Source: Pseudovibrio axinellae
GTDB taxonomy: Bacteria > Pseudomonadota > Alphaproteobacteria > Rhizobiales > Stappiaceae
Length of the DNA: 64,000 nt
NCBI RefSeq assembly: GCF_900110875.1
Contig: NZ_FOFM01000001.1
Coordinates: forward strand, 248,001 to 312,000
Direction of reading: 5' to 3'
Shown: positions 37,174-46,904 of the stretch, in pieces
Layout: each line of letters opens with the position of its first letter
How positions within the stretch are numbered: position 1 is the first letter of the stretch
Program-made: the position numbers and the translations under genes
Notes under the pieces: model-generated
Databases searched by the model: none
The model's input: only the letters and a program-made list of their open reading frames with translations
Told to the model about the DNA's origin: nothing

Positions 37174-37812
37174 TCAAACCCAGTTTGAGCGTTTTAAATA
37201 TTGAGCATTCACAGATTTAAGCAGGTCGTCAATTTCTGCGGCGAGCCCGTTGGACAAAGTAATTGCCCGTGGATAATACGGGTCTGCCCGATCATTCACG
37301 ATTGGAACTCGCCCCCAACCATCGGTCGTCTCAACAAAGTGCTCCATCCCTTCTTGTCCCCACAAACGGTGGAACCCAGCCATCACACAATCGATGTAGC
37401 TTTGCAGGATCGGGTGCTCTTCACACCCCCAATGTGCAAACTGCTGCTGCACTTGATAAAGGAAAGTGTCAGACGGCATCTGCCTTCCACAGTGAGGTGT
37501 AAAACTGCCCTCATCTAAAGACTTGCGGTCATAATGCCATTCTCGCTGATCCAATGCCGGTAGATTGACCTTGCTATCCAGAACCATTGCACCGTGTATG
37601 ACAGAGCCCTCTTCCCTGCGCACACCAAGCGCGCACACTCCGAGACCAGACATACGACCACTGCCGTCTTTGCCCTTGGAGCAACCACGCCATTCCCGCT
37701 TCCACCCGCTCAGTTCCCCGGCAACAACCTTGGTACCTGCAGGCAATGTTTCTTCATTTACGAGCGAACCATAGCCAAAATAGCAAATCTGGTCCTTAAC
37801 GAGATCAGTCAC
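37174..37812 (-). CDS. Gamma-glutamylcyclotransferase-like protein
   Basis: 212 residues from a GTG at 37812 with TAGGA 6 bases upstream; an in-frame TTG lies five codons earlier. The GGCT/AIG2 fold signature YFGYGSLVN is near the N-terminus, and REWHYDRKSL follows. Family members release 5-oxoproline from gamma-glutamyl peptides, including glutathione in the ChaC group; the exact substrate here is not determined. Lies upstream of the glutathione reductase gene but in a separate unit. Confidence 0.75.
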   Translation of the reverse strand: MTDLVKDQICYFGYGSLVNEETLPAGTKVVAGELSGWKREWRGCSKGKDGSGRMSGLGVCALGVRREEGSVIHGAMVLDSKVNLPALDQREWHYDRKSLDEGSFTPHCGRQMPSDTFLYQVQQQFAHWGCEEHPILQSYIDCVMAGFHRLWGQEGMEHFVETTDGWGRVPIVNDRADPYYPRAITLSNGLAAEIDDLLKSVNAQYLKRSNWV

Positions 37813-37911
37813 AGGTATTCCTATCAAACTTCAAAATTGCCCAAATCTTGAAAACAGCTAGTGAGAACAGCCAGCAGACGCCGGCGATCCATTTTCGCGC
37901 AGTTAAGAGTT

Positions 37912-39291
37912 TTAATTCTTGCGAATGCGTTGGGATGGTTCGCGCATCGTCACCAGTTCTTCAGCTGCAGTTGGGTGAACAGCAATTGTACGATCATAAT
38001 CTGACTTTTTTGCGCCCATCGTTAGCGTGACACCAATCATTTGGATCAACTCACCGGAATCAGGGCCCATGATGTGGATACCAAGGATCTTGTCTGTGTC
38101 CGCATCAACCAACATTTTAAGAAGCATCTTGCCCGGCTTTCCGGAAAGCGTGTTCTTCATTGGCCGGAATGACGAGCTGTAAACGTCAATATTATCAAAG
38201 CGCGCTTCAGCTTCTTCCTGCGTCAGCCCCGCAGTTCCGATCTCTGGCTGGGAAAATACCGCGGTTGGGATCATAGTGTGATCCACATGCCATGTCTTAT
38301 CGCCGTAAACGCTATCAGCGAAGGCGTGGCCTTCACGAATTGCAACTGGCGTCAAGTTGGCGCGATTGGTTACATCACCAACCGCATAAATACTTTCTAC
38401 TGAACTCTGGCTTTGCGGAGAAACAGCCACCGCTCCAGCTTTATCCAGTTCAACACCCGCCTCTTCCAAACCAAGGCCAGCCGTATTCGGACGTCTGCCA
38501 ATGGCATATAGCACCTGATCTGCCTCCATAACCTCACCATCGTGAGTGGTAACAGTCAGTCCACCATCATGTTTTACAATGGAAGCAAGAGTGGTTTTGG
38601 TTTTAACGGTGATGCCTTTTTCTTCCATCTGCTCGTGCAAACCGATGCGCAGATCCATGTCAAAACCACGCAAGATTTCTTCGCCACGGTAAATGAGCGT
38701 GGTATCAGAGCCCAAACCGTTGAAGATGCCTGCAAACTCAACAGCAATGTACCCGCCACCAACAACTATCGTGCGGTTTGGAAACGTGGAGAGATGGAAG
38801 GCTTCGTTAGACGTGATCGCATGCTCGCAGCCAATCAGACCTGAATCGACATTTGGCGTCGCGCCCACGGCAACCAAGATACGTTCAGCTGTAATCACCT
38901 GATTTGTAGACAGCAGCCGGACAGTATTCGGGCCTTCAATCACCGCCCGGCTGTCGTGCAACTCCACTCCAGTGTTATCCAGATTGCGGCGATAGATACC
39001 TTCCAGACGTGTGATCTCTTTATCTTTGTTCTCAATAAGCTTTTCAAAGTCGAAGGTAGGCGTGCCATTCAAGCTCCAGCCATATCCATCGGCATTTGCA
39101 AAATCCTCGGTGAATTTGGAAGCATAAACAAAGAGCTTTTTGGGAACACAGCCCCTAATGACGCATGTTCCGCCATAACGAAATTCTTCCGCAATACCAA
39201 CTCTTGCGCCATGGGTTGCAGCAATACGTGCGGCGCGCACGCCTCCAGACCCAGCCCCAATAACAAAGAGATCGTAGTCGAAATTAGTCAT
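37912..39291 (-). CDS. gor: Glutathione-disulfide reductase
   Basis: 459 residues from ATG 39291; the open frame runs to 39339 but the FAD-binding VIGAGSGGVRAA then sits correctly at the N-terminus. The redox pair is in GGTCVIRGCVPKK, the NADPH-binding motif in VVGGGYIAVEFAG, and the catalytic histidine-glutamate in HPTAAEE at the C-terminus. It regenerates glutathione with NADPH in the cytoplasm. Third gene of the rpiA-DUF2059-gor row, an arrangement common in Hyphomicrobiales (family knowledge). Confidence 0.95.
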   Translation of the reverse strand: MTNFDYDLFVIGAGSGGVRAARIAATHGARVGIAEEFRYGGTCVIRGCVPKKLFVYASKFTEDFANADGYGWSLNGTPTFDFEKLIENKDKEITRLEGIYRRNLDNTGVELHDSRAVIEGPNTVRLLSTNQVITAERILVAVGATPNVDSGLIGCEHAITSNEAFHLSTFPNRTIVVGGGYIAVEFAGIFNGLGSDTTLIYRGEEILRGFDMDLRIGLHEQMEEKGITVKTKTTLASIVKHDGGLTVTTHDGEVMEADQVLYAIGRRPNTAGLGLEEAGVELDKAGAVAVSPQSQSSVESIYAVGDVTNRANLTPVAIREGHAFADSVYGDKTWHVDHTMIPTAVFSQPEIGTAGLTQEEAEARFDNIDVYSSSFRPMKNTLSGKPGKMLLKMLVDADTDKILGIHIMGPDSGELIQMIGVTLTMGAKKSDYDRTIAVHPTAAEELVTMREPSQRIRKN

Positions 39292-39386
39292 CACAGCCCA
39301 CTTTCGTTTGCAATAAAACCTTATGCAACGACGTTTCAATACGCTCTAAGGTTTTGTCTTAATAAAACGTTGGCTCTGATTTGGGC

Positions 39387-39418
39387 CAGATACGCCAAAA
39401 TTTCAAGGGGCGTATCTG
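39387..39418. other. 10-bp perfect stem-loop between the DUF2059 gene and gor
   Basis: cagatacgcc 39387-39396 / ggcgtatctg 39409-39418, 12-base loop, no T run. It lies 38 bases after the DUF2059 stop and about 95 bases before gor; it could separate the two genes' expression. Confidence 0.45.
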
Positions 39419-39455
39419 ATAAGCTGTTCATTTTGGTTCGCGATTTCGTGATCGC

Positions 39456-39971
39456 TTACTGAACTGCCATTGCAGCAAGCTTCTTACGTGCAATTGCAAC
39501 CAAGTCGGTGCTGATTGCATCGCTCCACTGCTTCGCCGCACCGATGGTCAGTGCAGACAATGTACCTGACAGGTTTGCCAGACGCTTACCCGTATCGGAA
39601 TTGTAGAACGTTGCAATCTCGTTGAGCTGCTCTTCAGAGAATCGACGCGCCCATACTTCGTAAATCACTCGATCCAGCTCCTGACGTCGCGGAATAAGCT
39701 CCACAGCAGCTTCATTTACAGCAATGTCGATTTCTGCGCTCATTGCCGGGTTTGAGCGAATGAAGAGTGTACGAGTACGCTCTGCAACATCTGGGAGAAT
39801 ATTATCAAAATTCTCGATGGACTTAGTTGCCCGAACCGCAGCTTTAGCAGCTTCGATATGGCTTGCAGACATGGTGTTGTCCTGAGCCATGACAGGGCTG
39901 GAAACCAGTACACCAGCAACAACCAGTGATGCGACCCCTGCAATTGCTGCAGATTTGAACTTAGCGAGCAT
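39456..39971 (-). CDS. DUF2059 domain-containing exported protein
   Basis: 171 residues with a Sec signal peptide ending SPVMAQ. The DUF2059 core ends in EEQLNEIATFYNSDTGKRL, the best-conserved stretch of the family, preceded by a helical segment ending DRVIYEVWARRF. Periplasmic location is inferred; the function is unknown. GGGAG lies 8 bases before the ATG. Lies 51 bases downstream of rpiA. Confidence 0.88.
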   Translation of the reverse strand: MLAKFKSAAIAGVASLVVAGVLVSSPVMAQDNTMSASHIEAAKAAVRATKSIENFDNILPDVAERTRTLFIRSNPAMSAEIDIAVNEAAVELIPRRQELDRVIYEVWARRFSEEQLNEIATFYNSDTGKRLANLSGTLSALTIGAAKQWSDAISTDLVAIARKKLAAMAVQ

Positions 39972-40022
39972 AAATGGCTCCCCTATATATTAATTAGCTG
40001 ATCTGAAAAAACCCAGGGCAGC

Positions 40023-40712
40023 TTAAGGTTCCAAGACACGAATTTCATCAGTACCAGCAACATAAGCTCGTACTGCCATATCAATAAACAACCCGTGCTC
40101 AACAACGCCTGGAATAACCTCCAGGCGTTTTGCCAAGGACTTCGGGTCGCGGATCACCTTCAAATGGCAATCAAAAATGTAGTTGCCGTTATCGGTTACA
40201 AGTGGTTCTTCCCCTAGCATGCGCAGGATCATTTCGCCTTGCAACCCTTCAGCGTCAAAGCTGTTTTGCATCATCTGCCTGGTGGCCTCAAGCCCGAATG
40301 GCACAACCTCCACGGGAAGTGGGTAGTTTCCGAGGGTATCAACAACTTTACTCTCGTCTGCAATTACGAGCATACGAGCAGAAGCCGCCGCAATGATTTT
40401 CTCGCGTAGGAGCGCAGCACCGCCACCTTTGATGAGATTAAGCTGCGGATCAACCTCGTCTGCACCATCAATAACAAGATCAAGAACCGGCGCTTCATCC
40501 AGTGTGGTCAATGGCACACCCAGTTCCTTGCAAAGCGCCTCAGAATAAGATGAGGCTGGAACACCGATAATTTCAAAACCGTCATCAACCATCTTTGCTA
40601 GAAGGCGGATCAGTTCGTTTACGGTTGACCCAGAACCTATCCCCAGCTTCATACCAGGTTTCACTTCTTTGAGTGCTGCAGCTGCGGCTTGTGCCTTCAA
40701 ACTCATTGCCAT
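40023..40712 (-). CDS. rpiA: Ribose-5-phosphate isomerase A
   Basis: 229 residues. Signatures: GIGSGSTVNELI (phosphate binding), DGADEVDPQLNLIKGGG with the catalytic aspartates, LLREKII and ADESKVV. Interconverts ribose 5-phosphate and ribulose 5-phosphate in the pentose phosphate pathway. Divergent from gph across 238 bases. Confidence 0.96.
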   Translation of the reverse strand: MAMSLKAQAAAAALKEVKPGMKLGIGSGSTVNELIRLLAKMVDDGFEIIGVPASSYSEALCKELGVPLTTLDEAPVLDLVIDGADEVDPQLNLIKGGGAALLREKIIAAASARMLVIADESKVVDTLGNYPLPVEVVPFGLEATRQMMQNSFDAEGLQGEMILRMLGEEPLVTDNGNYIFDCHLKVIRDPKSLAKRLEVIPGVVEHGLFIDMAVRAYVAGTDEIRVLEP

Positions 40713-40950
40713 CTGACTAATTTCTCTTCCCCGGACCCGAAGCTTCTAAGAAAACATTCACTTTTAAGTACAATTTTGCCTAGCGATGCAGCTTGGGTCT
40801 ACTCTGATATAACTCCCGCTGATTACCATGAGGAGTGTGAGCCGCCAAGCAGCAATCCAACTAACACCCATCAGGTTTTCCTCCTAAATTGACTTCGCGG
40901 TGAATTTAGGTAGTGTATCGCGGATTTTCTCAACAGAAACGAGCTTTAGT

Positions 40951-41634
40951 ATGACAACACCAGTTCTGGTTTTCGACCTAGACGGTACTCTCTTGGAGAC
41001 CATGGGAGACCTCACCGCGTCGATGAATCATGTCTTGGTAGAAGCCGGCTTTGAAGCCATTGAGCCTGAACGGGTAAGAAAAATGGTAGGCGCTGGCGTG
41101 AAAGTGCTGATGAGCCGTGGGCTGGAGGCGAACAAAGTTGAGGTGACAGAAGAAGTTCTTGAACCCCTACTAACCAAGTTTATTCGCCATTACGAGACAC
41201 ATATTGCAGACCATACCTACGCCTTCCCTCAAGCACTGGAAACAGTAGCGAATTTGAGAGAAGCAGGATGGAAAACTGCTATTTGCACAAACAAATTGGA
41301 AAAGCTGGCCAAACCACTCGTTCGCGCCAAGAATATGGAACACTTGTTTGATGCTGTGGTAGGTGGTGATACCTTCTCCAAGAATAAACCAGATGCGATG
41401 CCTGTCTTTGGAGCAATCGACATTGCGGGTGGCTCGCGTGCCGGTTCTATTTTTGTAGGTGACTCCAAGGCCGACATCGCCGCTGCGCGTAACGCAGGCC
41501 TTCCAGTTATTGCAGTTGACTTTGGTTACACCGATATTCCTGTACGCGAATTGGGACCTGACGTTGTGATTTCTCACTTCAACCAGCTTGAAGCAGCAGT
41601 CAAAGAGCTAAGCGAAGAAAGCAGCAAGTCCTAA
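40951..41634 (+). CDS. gph: Phosphoglycolate phosphatase (HAD superfamily)
   Basis: 227 residues from ATG 40951; the frame is open to 40900. HAD motif I FDLDGTLLETM has the nucleophile Asp, motif II is the Thr of ICTNKLEK, motif III the Lys of KNKPDAMP, and motif IV VGDSKADI. The helical cap between motifs I and II fits Gph. Salvages 2-phosphoglycolate. The rpiA neighbourhood supports the assignment. Confidence 0.9.
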   Translation: MTTPVLVFDLDGTLLETMGDLTASMNHVLVEAGFEAIEPERVRKMVGAGVKVLMSRGLEANKVEVTEEVLEPLLTKFIRHYETHIADHTYAFPQALETVANLREAGWKTAICTNKLEKLAKPLVRAKNMEHLFDAVVGGDTFSKNKPDAMPVFGAIDIAGGSRAGSIFVGDSKADIAAARNAGLPVIAVDFGYTDIPVRELGPDVVISHFNQLEAAVKELSEESSKS

Positions 41635-41659
41635 CCTACCGATATATATAAAATATATT

Positions 41660-41695
41660 CTGCCGCCCCTGTTTGCGCAGTGGGCGGCAGTTGTG
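41660..41695 (+). terminator. Hairpin after gph
   Basis: Perfect 9-bp stem ctgccgccc 41660-41668 / gggcggcag 41682-41690, 13-base loop, followed by TTGTGT; a modest terminator 25 bases past the gph stop. Confidence 0.5.
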
Positions 41696-41853
41696 TCATC
41701 AGCCGCAAATTCGACTAAATTCGCCCACACAAACCACACTAGAAAATCACTGCTTAGATCGTTTTTTCGCTCAATGCAGTCACATTCCCCTGCGACTAAT
41801 TCAGGTGTCGGAAAGTTCTTTTTTCCCAACTTTGAATGTCTAACAGGGACACC

Positions 41854-43152
41854 ATGGCGTCTCGCGCTCTGGTTTATTGCCGCATGGTTAAAGCTTCACT
41901 CATCTCACTGCTTGCGATCATTATGGCCAGTGCAATCGCGCAACTGGCGAGCTCAGCTTTATTGACCAGCCTGCCGCTTAAAATCGCAAATATCGGCGGC
42001 TCGACCACGGACGCTGGCCTTGTTGCTGCCGCATACTCTTTAGGCTTCCTGGCTGGTTGTATGCGCGGCGTTTCTATGATCAACCGCATCGGGCACATTA
42101 GGGCCTTTGCTGGGGCTGCAGGCCTTACGGCACTCCTGATCCTTATGTTCAAGAATACAGACAGCATCTTTTTATGGACTGCTCTACGGTTCTTTATGGG
42201 AGCAGCGTTTGCTGTTCTTTTTGCAACAGCAGATGCATGGCTCAATGAAACTGTGAGCGATGAAGTACGCGGACGCGTCCTTTCTGTGAATTCAATTGCC
42301 ATCGGCGCAATGGCCATTGTTTCACAAATTTTTGTCGCACACTTCGCAGAAACCCGAATTGAAATGCTTGAGCTGTTGAGCGCCTTTTTGCTGGTTGCAG
42401 TTGTACTGCTTTGCATGACACGGTCTGTTCCTCCACGCACCTACAAGACCAAAAGGATCAAATTTAAGGAAATCTGGGCTCAGTCATCTGTTGCTGTGCT
42501 TGGTGCATTCTGCTCTGGAGCAATTGTCACGAGCCTGTTGACGATTGTGCCTTTCTCTCTTTCGAAGGCTGGCGTTGGTGGCAGCACGACCGCGCTCATG
42601 ATTGCAATGCTATATGTGGGGCGCTTGTTGTTTCAGTGGCCCTTCGGCTCACTGGCCGACCGCATGGACAGGCGGTGGTTGATACTTGGTTCTTCATCGC
42701 TGATCACCGCCATCATCCTTATCGTTCTGATCGCTGATCCTTTTCATGGCTGGAACTCTGGCTTCTTACTTAACTATCAGCTGCTCAGCTTGATGGGGCT
42801 TCTACTTGTGATTTTGGGGGGCCTTTCGTTCCCGCTCCAGTCCATTTGTGTTGCGCACGCATTTGAGCGAAAGCCAGAAAGCAGCGTCGCACTGTCCACC
42901 TACCTTCTTTTTATCTGGGCTGCAGGTAGCGTTTCAGGCCCAACCCTCATCGGCGTGCTTTCGCCCGTACTAGGACCCCTGACACCTACATTGCTGTTGA
43001 TCGGGCTAAGTGGCTCACTTGCGTTGTATACCGCTTATCGCCTTTATATTGCGCGGCAGGACTTTGTTCGGCGTGTCTCGACCCGGCAACTCATCACTTT
43101 GAGCAGCCGGCCATATGCAGTAAATCAGCATCCTCAACCCTATGATAAATAA
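41854..43152 (+). CDS. MFS transporter (YcaD-like)
   Basis: 432 residues from ATG 41854, preceded by AGGGA at 5 bases; an ATG six codons upstream has no visible ribosome site. Twelve membrane helices. ADAWLNETVSDEVRGRVLS in the TM4-5 region and the second-half motif FGSLADRMDRR identify the MFS group that includes YcaD. Substrate unknown. The last 35 residues are a polar cytoplasmic tail. Confidence 0.85.
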   Translation: MASRALVYCRMVKASLISLLAIIMASAIAQLASSALLTSLPLKIANIGGSTTDAGLVAAAYSLGFLAGCMRGVSMINRIGHIRAFAGAAGLTALLILMFKNTDSIFLWTALRFFMGAAFAVLFATADAWLNETVSDEVRGRVLSVNSIAIGAMAIVSQIFVAHFAETRIEMLELLSAFLLVAVVLLCMTRSVPPRTYKTKRIKFKEIWAQSSVAVLGAFCSGAIVTSLLTIVPFSLSKAGVGGSTTALMIAMLYVGRLLFQWPFGSLADRMDRRWLILGSSSLITAIILIVLIADPFHGWNSGFLLNYQLLSLMGLLLVILGGLSFPLQSICVAHAFERKPESSVALSTYLLFIWAAGSVSGPTLIGVLSPVLGPLTPTLLLIGLSGSLALYTAYRLYIARQDFVRRVSTRQLITLSSRPYAVNQHPQPYDK

Positions 43153-43307
43153 GTGAAATATGATTTATGGACAGAGAGATACCAACTACCATTCCGATAT
43201 ATCTCATATATTTTGATTTCTTTTGGGAAAAGTTCTTGAGGGGGCTTGCGAGAAACCAACAAAGAGCCTAAACACCTCCTCACGCCAGACGGCGTCCCAC
43301 TACATGG

Positions 43308-43383
<76 letters not shown>

Positions 43384-43618
43384 TTTCCTCTTAGGAGGAC
43401 TTAAAGTCTCACAGTTTCGTTGAGGCTTTTATTTTTGCGCTAACCTCTCTTGTACTTATCACGCCACTTCCCATATGCCTCAAAGCAGACCATCTACATT
43501 TTATGTAGGCTATGCTTTAAAACTTAAGGGTTTAAAGTGAAACTGCGTGAGCTGCACGGCTGCATACGGCAAAGATATGCGCTCAATCTTGGGGTAGAGT
43601 TTTAAATCGGGATCACAA

Positions 43619-43801
43619 ATGGACCGGATATTCTTATTTATTGGCAAGACCTTTGCTGCATCCGTAATGCTGTTTTTCTTCGTCGTCGTCTTCCAAACCG
43701 TTATTTATGGTGGCCCAGCTCGCGACGTAGCAGCATTTATTTCCGGAGCAGGTGGCGTCTCCTACACCTCTTATATTGCCATTAGAAACAGAAACACCTG
43801 A
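43619..43801 (+). CDS. Small hypothetical membrane protein, 60 aa
   Basis: One strong hydrophobic helix (residues about 13-32, SVMLFFFVVVF) with a basic N-terminus, then a Gly/Ala-rich segment (FISGAGGVSYTSY) that could be a second short span. Start ATG has GGGATCA upstream. Not recognised. It ends 55 bases before the convergent trpB stop with a hairpin between them (8-bp stem, 43828-43845). Confidence 0.5.
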   Translation: MDRIFLFIGKTFAASVMLFFFVVVFQTVIYGGPARDVAAFISGAGGVSYTSYIAIRNRNT

Positions 43802-43856
43802 GCGCCCTGCTCGAGAAGCTGTGAGAAAGGGAGCCAAGGCTCCCTCTCTGATGGCT

Positions 43857-45074
43857 TTATATCTTTAGGTCGTCACCAGTTCCAAAATTATCGGCAACGT
43901 AATCCAAATCCTTATCACCACGGCCAGACAAGTTCACCAGGATCGTTTCACCTGGACACTCTTTCGCGAGCTTCATTGCGTACGCAACAGCATGTGAGCT
44001 TTCCAAAGCTGGGATGATCCCCTCATAGCGGGACAACGCCCAGAAGGCTTGCAGGGTTTCATCATCAGTCGCCGAGCCATAGTGTACTTTGCCGATATCG
44101 TGAAGGTAGGAATGTTCCGGCCCGACACCAGGGTAATCCAGACCAGAAGCAATAGAGTGCACTGGGGCTGGGTTGCCTTCTGCATCCTCCAGAACACGGC
44201 ACTTGAACCCGTGCAGCATACCAGGCTTACCGAAAGTCATGGTTGCCGCATGGTGCCCTAACTCCGGCCCCTTCCCCATCGGTTCCACACCATGCAGCTT
44301 TACAGACTTGTCTTGGATAAACCCAGAGAACAGGCCCATCGCATTGGAACCACCCCCAACACATGCCACTGCATGGTCTGGGAGGTTTCCGGTCATTTCT
44401 GTGAACTGCTCACGCGCTTCAATGCCAACAACTTGCTGAAAGTCTCGCACCATTCTCGGGAATGGGTGCGGACCGACCACAGAGCCGATCGCAAAGAGAG
44501 CCTCATCAGCTTGCTCCAGATATGATGCGAACGCAGAGTCCACTGCTTCCTTCAGGGTCCGACCACCAAACCCGACCGGAACAAGTTTCGCGCCTAAAAG
44601 CTGCATGCGCACCACATTTGGGTGCTCTTTCTCAATATCCACCTCGCCCATATGGATCTCACATTCCAGCTCGAAATAGGCCGCAGCTGTTGCCAGCGCC
44701 ACACCGTGCTGGCCCGCACCTGTTTCAGCTATAAGCTTCTTCTTGCCCATATGCTTGGCCAAAAGCGCTTCCGCCATACAATGGTTGAGCTTATGGGCAC
44801 CGGAGTGGTTGAGGTCCTCGCGCTTGAGGTAGATATTTGCGCCCGAACCAATCCGCTTGGAGAGGTTACGCGCATGAGACACAGGCGTAGGGCGGCCTTG
44901 AAAGTGCTTTCTGATGTACCGCAGCTCGTTTATGTAGGAGGCGTCTCCCGAAATCTTTTCATAAGCTTTGGTAATCTCTTCGAACTGCGGCTCCAACTCA
45001 GGTGGAAGGAAGGCTCCACCGTATTCGCCGAAATAGCCTTCTTTATTCGGAAATTCTTTTAAGTAATTTTCCAT
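43857..45074 (-). CDS. trpB: Tryptophan synthase beta chain-like protein, divergent and stand-alone
   Basis: 405 residues, fold type II PLP enzyme. PLP lysine K95 is in [11 protein letters not shown], the catalytic Glu in [11 protein letters not shown], the phosphate-binding loop is GGGSNAMG, and [17 protein letters not shown] matches TrpB. Its N-terminus ([17 protein letters not shown]) differs from the usual DENGRFGxFGGRYV opening, and neither trpA nor trpF adjoins. The reaction would be indole plus serine to tryptophan; a role as a second TrpB or related synthase is possible. Confidence 0.85.
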   Translation of the reverse strand: MENYLKEFPNKEGYFGEYGGAFLPPELEPQFEEITKAYEKISGDASYINELRYIRKHFQGRPTPVSHARNLSKRIGSGANIYLKREDLNHSGAHKLNHCMAEALLAKHMGKKKLIAETGAGQHGVALATAAAYFELECEIHMGEVDIEKEHPNVVRMQLLGAKLVPVGFGGRTLKEAVDSAFASYLEQADEALFAIGSVVGPHPFPRMVRDFQQVVGIEAREQFTEMTGNLPDHAVACVGGGSNAMGLFSGFIQDKSVKLHGVEPMGKGPELGHHAATMTFGKPGMLHGFKCRVLEDAEGNPAPVHSIASGLDYPGVGPEHSYLHDIGKVHYGSATDDETLQAFWALSRYEGIIPALESSHAVAYAMKLAKECPGETILVNLSGRGDKDLDYVADNFGTGDDLKI

Positions 45075-45263
45075 CAGCTCACACTCTCCCTGCCGCCATA
45101 CTGTCTATGTGTTCAATGCTACTTGAAGCGGCATAATGCAATCTATCCCATTCTCAAAACTAATCACTGATATTTTGAAGGCATAGCGCGTCATAGCCAC
45201 CACACGCTCTCTGCCGGGTACCTGAGCAGGCAACTATGCGGTGTTAACTTAGCGCCATACAAA

Positions 45264-45297
45264 CACAAAAAGCTCTGGCACGGTGCCAGAGCTTTTC
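45264..45297 (-). terminator. Terminator of the second dppA
   Basis: 10-bp stem agctctggca 45271-45280 / tgccagagct 45284-45293 extended by A/T pairs, loop cgg, then TTTTTGTGTTTG on the minus strand, 25-30 bases past the stop. Confidence 0.9.
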
Positions 45298-45320
45298 GCA
45301 ATTTTGCTTGTAAACCTGAA

Positions 45321-46904
45321 TTACTTCAGATCAACGCCATAGAAGATGTGACCGCCAAATGGGTCAATCTTGTAGTCTTTTACGTTGACTGAAATTGGCT
45401 CAGATACAACAGAGTGAGCAATGGTTGCCCATGGAGCTTCACGCTTAAAGACGACCTGTGCCTGCTCATAAAGCTTGGTACGCTCAGCAACGTCAGCAGT
45501 CACCTTCGCCTTCTGGATCAGCTCTTCAAATTCAGCGTTACACCACTGGGCGCGGTTAGATCCGCCAACAGCATCACAGCCAAGCAGAACTGCAAGGAAG
45601 TTGTCCGGGTCACCATTATCACCAGTCCAACCAAGAAGCACTGCACCATCACGCTCTACGTCAGAAGAACGCTTCAGGTACTCACCCCACTCGTAGCTTA
45701 CGATCTCAACGTCAACACCAGCTTTTGCAAAGTCGCCCTGAATAACTTCAGCCATACGACGTGCATTTGGGTTGTATGGACGCTGTACAGGCATCGCCCA
45801 GATCTTCATTTTCAGATCTGTAACACCCTCAGCTGCCAATGCTGCTTTAGCAGCAACTGGATCATACGGATCATCCTGAATGTCTGCGTTGTAAGACCAG
45901 ATTGTTGGTGGGATCGGGTTAGAAGCTGCTTTACCTGCACCCTGGAAAACGGCATCCAAGATTGCCTGCTTGTTAACCGCAGAGTTCAGAGCTTTACGAA
46001 CCTTTGGATTATCAAACGGAGGCATCTGCGTGTTGTATGCCAGGAAACCAACGTTCAGGCCTTCCTTCTGCATCAGGTTGATCTCAGGATCCCGATTCAT
46101 TGCTTCGAGGTCAGCCGGATTTGGGTATGCCATCACATGACACTCACCAGCTTTCAACTTCTGGTAACGAACTGATGCGTCAGGCGTAATTGCGAAGACA
46201 AGATTATCAATTGGCGCTTTACCTGCCCAGTAGTCAGGGTTTGCCTTATAGCGGATAACTGCATCTTTTTGATAAGCAACCAGCTGGAACGGGCCAGTAC
46301 CTACAGGTTTCTGATCGAACGCATCTTTATTGTCCATCATCTTATCTGCATATTCAGCAGAGTGAATGGAAGCAAAGTCCATTGCAAGGTTTGCAATCAT
46401 TGGAGCTTCAGGACGAGCCAGCACGAACTTAACAGTGTAATCGTCAACCTTCACGATTTCTGTGATGAGGTCTGGCATAGACATTGCGTTGAAGTATTCG
46501 TATGTCCCGTCAGAGACTTCAAAATACGGGTTTTCTTTGTTGCCCTGACGATCGAATGAGAAAATCACGTCATCAGCGTTAAAATCGCGTGTCGGTGCAA
46601 AGTCTTTTGTAGTATGGAATTTTACGCCCTTACGGAGCTTAAAGGTGTATTCTTTACCGTCTTCAGAAACTTCCCAGCTTTCAGCCAGTGCAGGCACGAT
46701 TTCTGTTGTGCCGCGCCCAAACTCAACAAGCTTGTTGAAGATCTGGCGGGAGGATGCGTCAAATGTTGTACCCGCAGTATAGAGAGCTGGTGTAAAGCCC
46801 TCAGGAGAACCTTCCGAACAGTATACAAGCGTTTTAGCCATGCCTGGTGCAGCAAATGCCAATGTCGCAGCAAACACACTGCCCATAAGAATTGATTTTT
46901 TCAT
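45321..46904 (-). CDS. dppA: Dipeptide ABC transporter substrate-binding protein (second copy)
   Basis: 527 residues from ATG 46904. Signal peptide ends AAPGMA; the mature protein begins KTLVYCSEGSPEGF as in E. coli DppA. SBP_bac_5 fold, with GTGPFQL, DASVRYQKL and AMPVQRPYNPNARR matching DppA. Periplasmic binding of dipeptides is expected; specificity may differ from the paralogue at 51043, which matches it at roughly four of five residues by eye. It lies beyond the terminator of dppF, so it has its own promoter. Confidence 0.93.
   Translation of the reverse strand: MKKSILMGSVFAATLAFAAPGMAKTLVYCSEGSPEGFTPALYTAGTTFDASSRQIFNKLVEFGRGTTEIVPALAESWEVSEDGKEYTFKLRKGVKFHTTKDFAPTRDFNADDVIFSFDRQGNKENPYFEVSDGTYEYFNAMSMPDLITEIVKVDDYTVKFVLARPEAPMIANLAMDFASIHSAEYADKMMDNKDAFDQKPVGTGPFQLVAYQKDAVIRYKANPDYWAGKAPIDNLVFAITPDASVRYQKLKAGECHVMAYPNPADLEAMNRDPEINLMQKEGLNVGFLAYNTQMPPFDNPKVRKALNSAVNKQAILDAVFQGAGKAASNPIPPTIWSYNADIQDDPYDPVAAKAALAAEGVTDLKMKIWAMPVQRPYNPNARRMAEVIQGDFAKAGVDVEIVSYEWGEYLKRSSDVERDGAVLLGWTGDNGDPDNFLAVLLGCDAVGGSNRAQWCNAEFEELIQKAKVTADVAERTKLYEQAQVVFKREAPWATIAHSVVSEPISVNVKDYKIDPFGGHIFYGVDLK

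Noticed and set aside
45414-46175. 253-codon plus-strand frame opposite the second dppA
   Set aside because: Shadow of a strongly conserved binding protein; composition is not protein-like.
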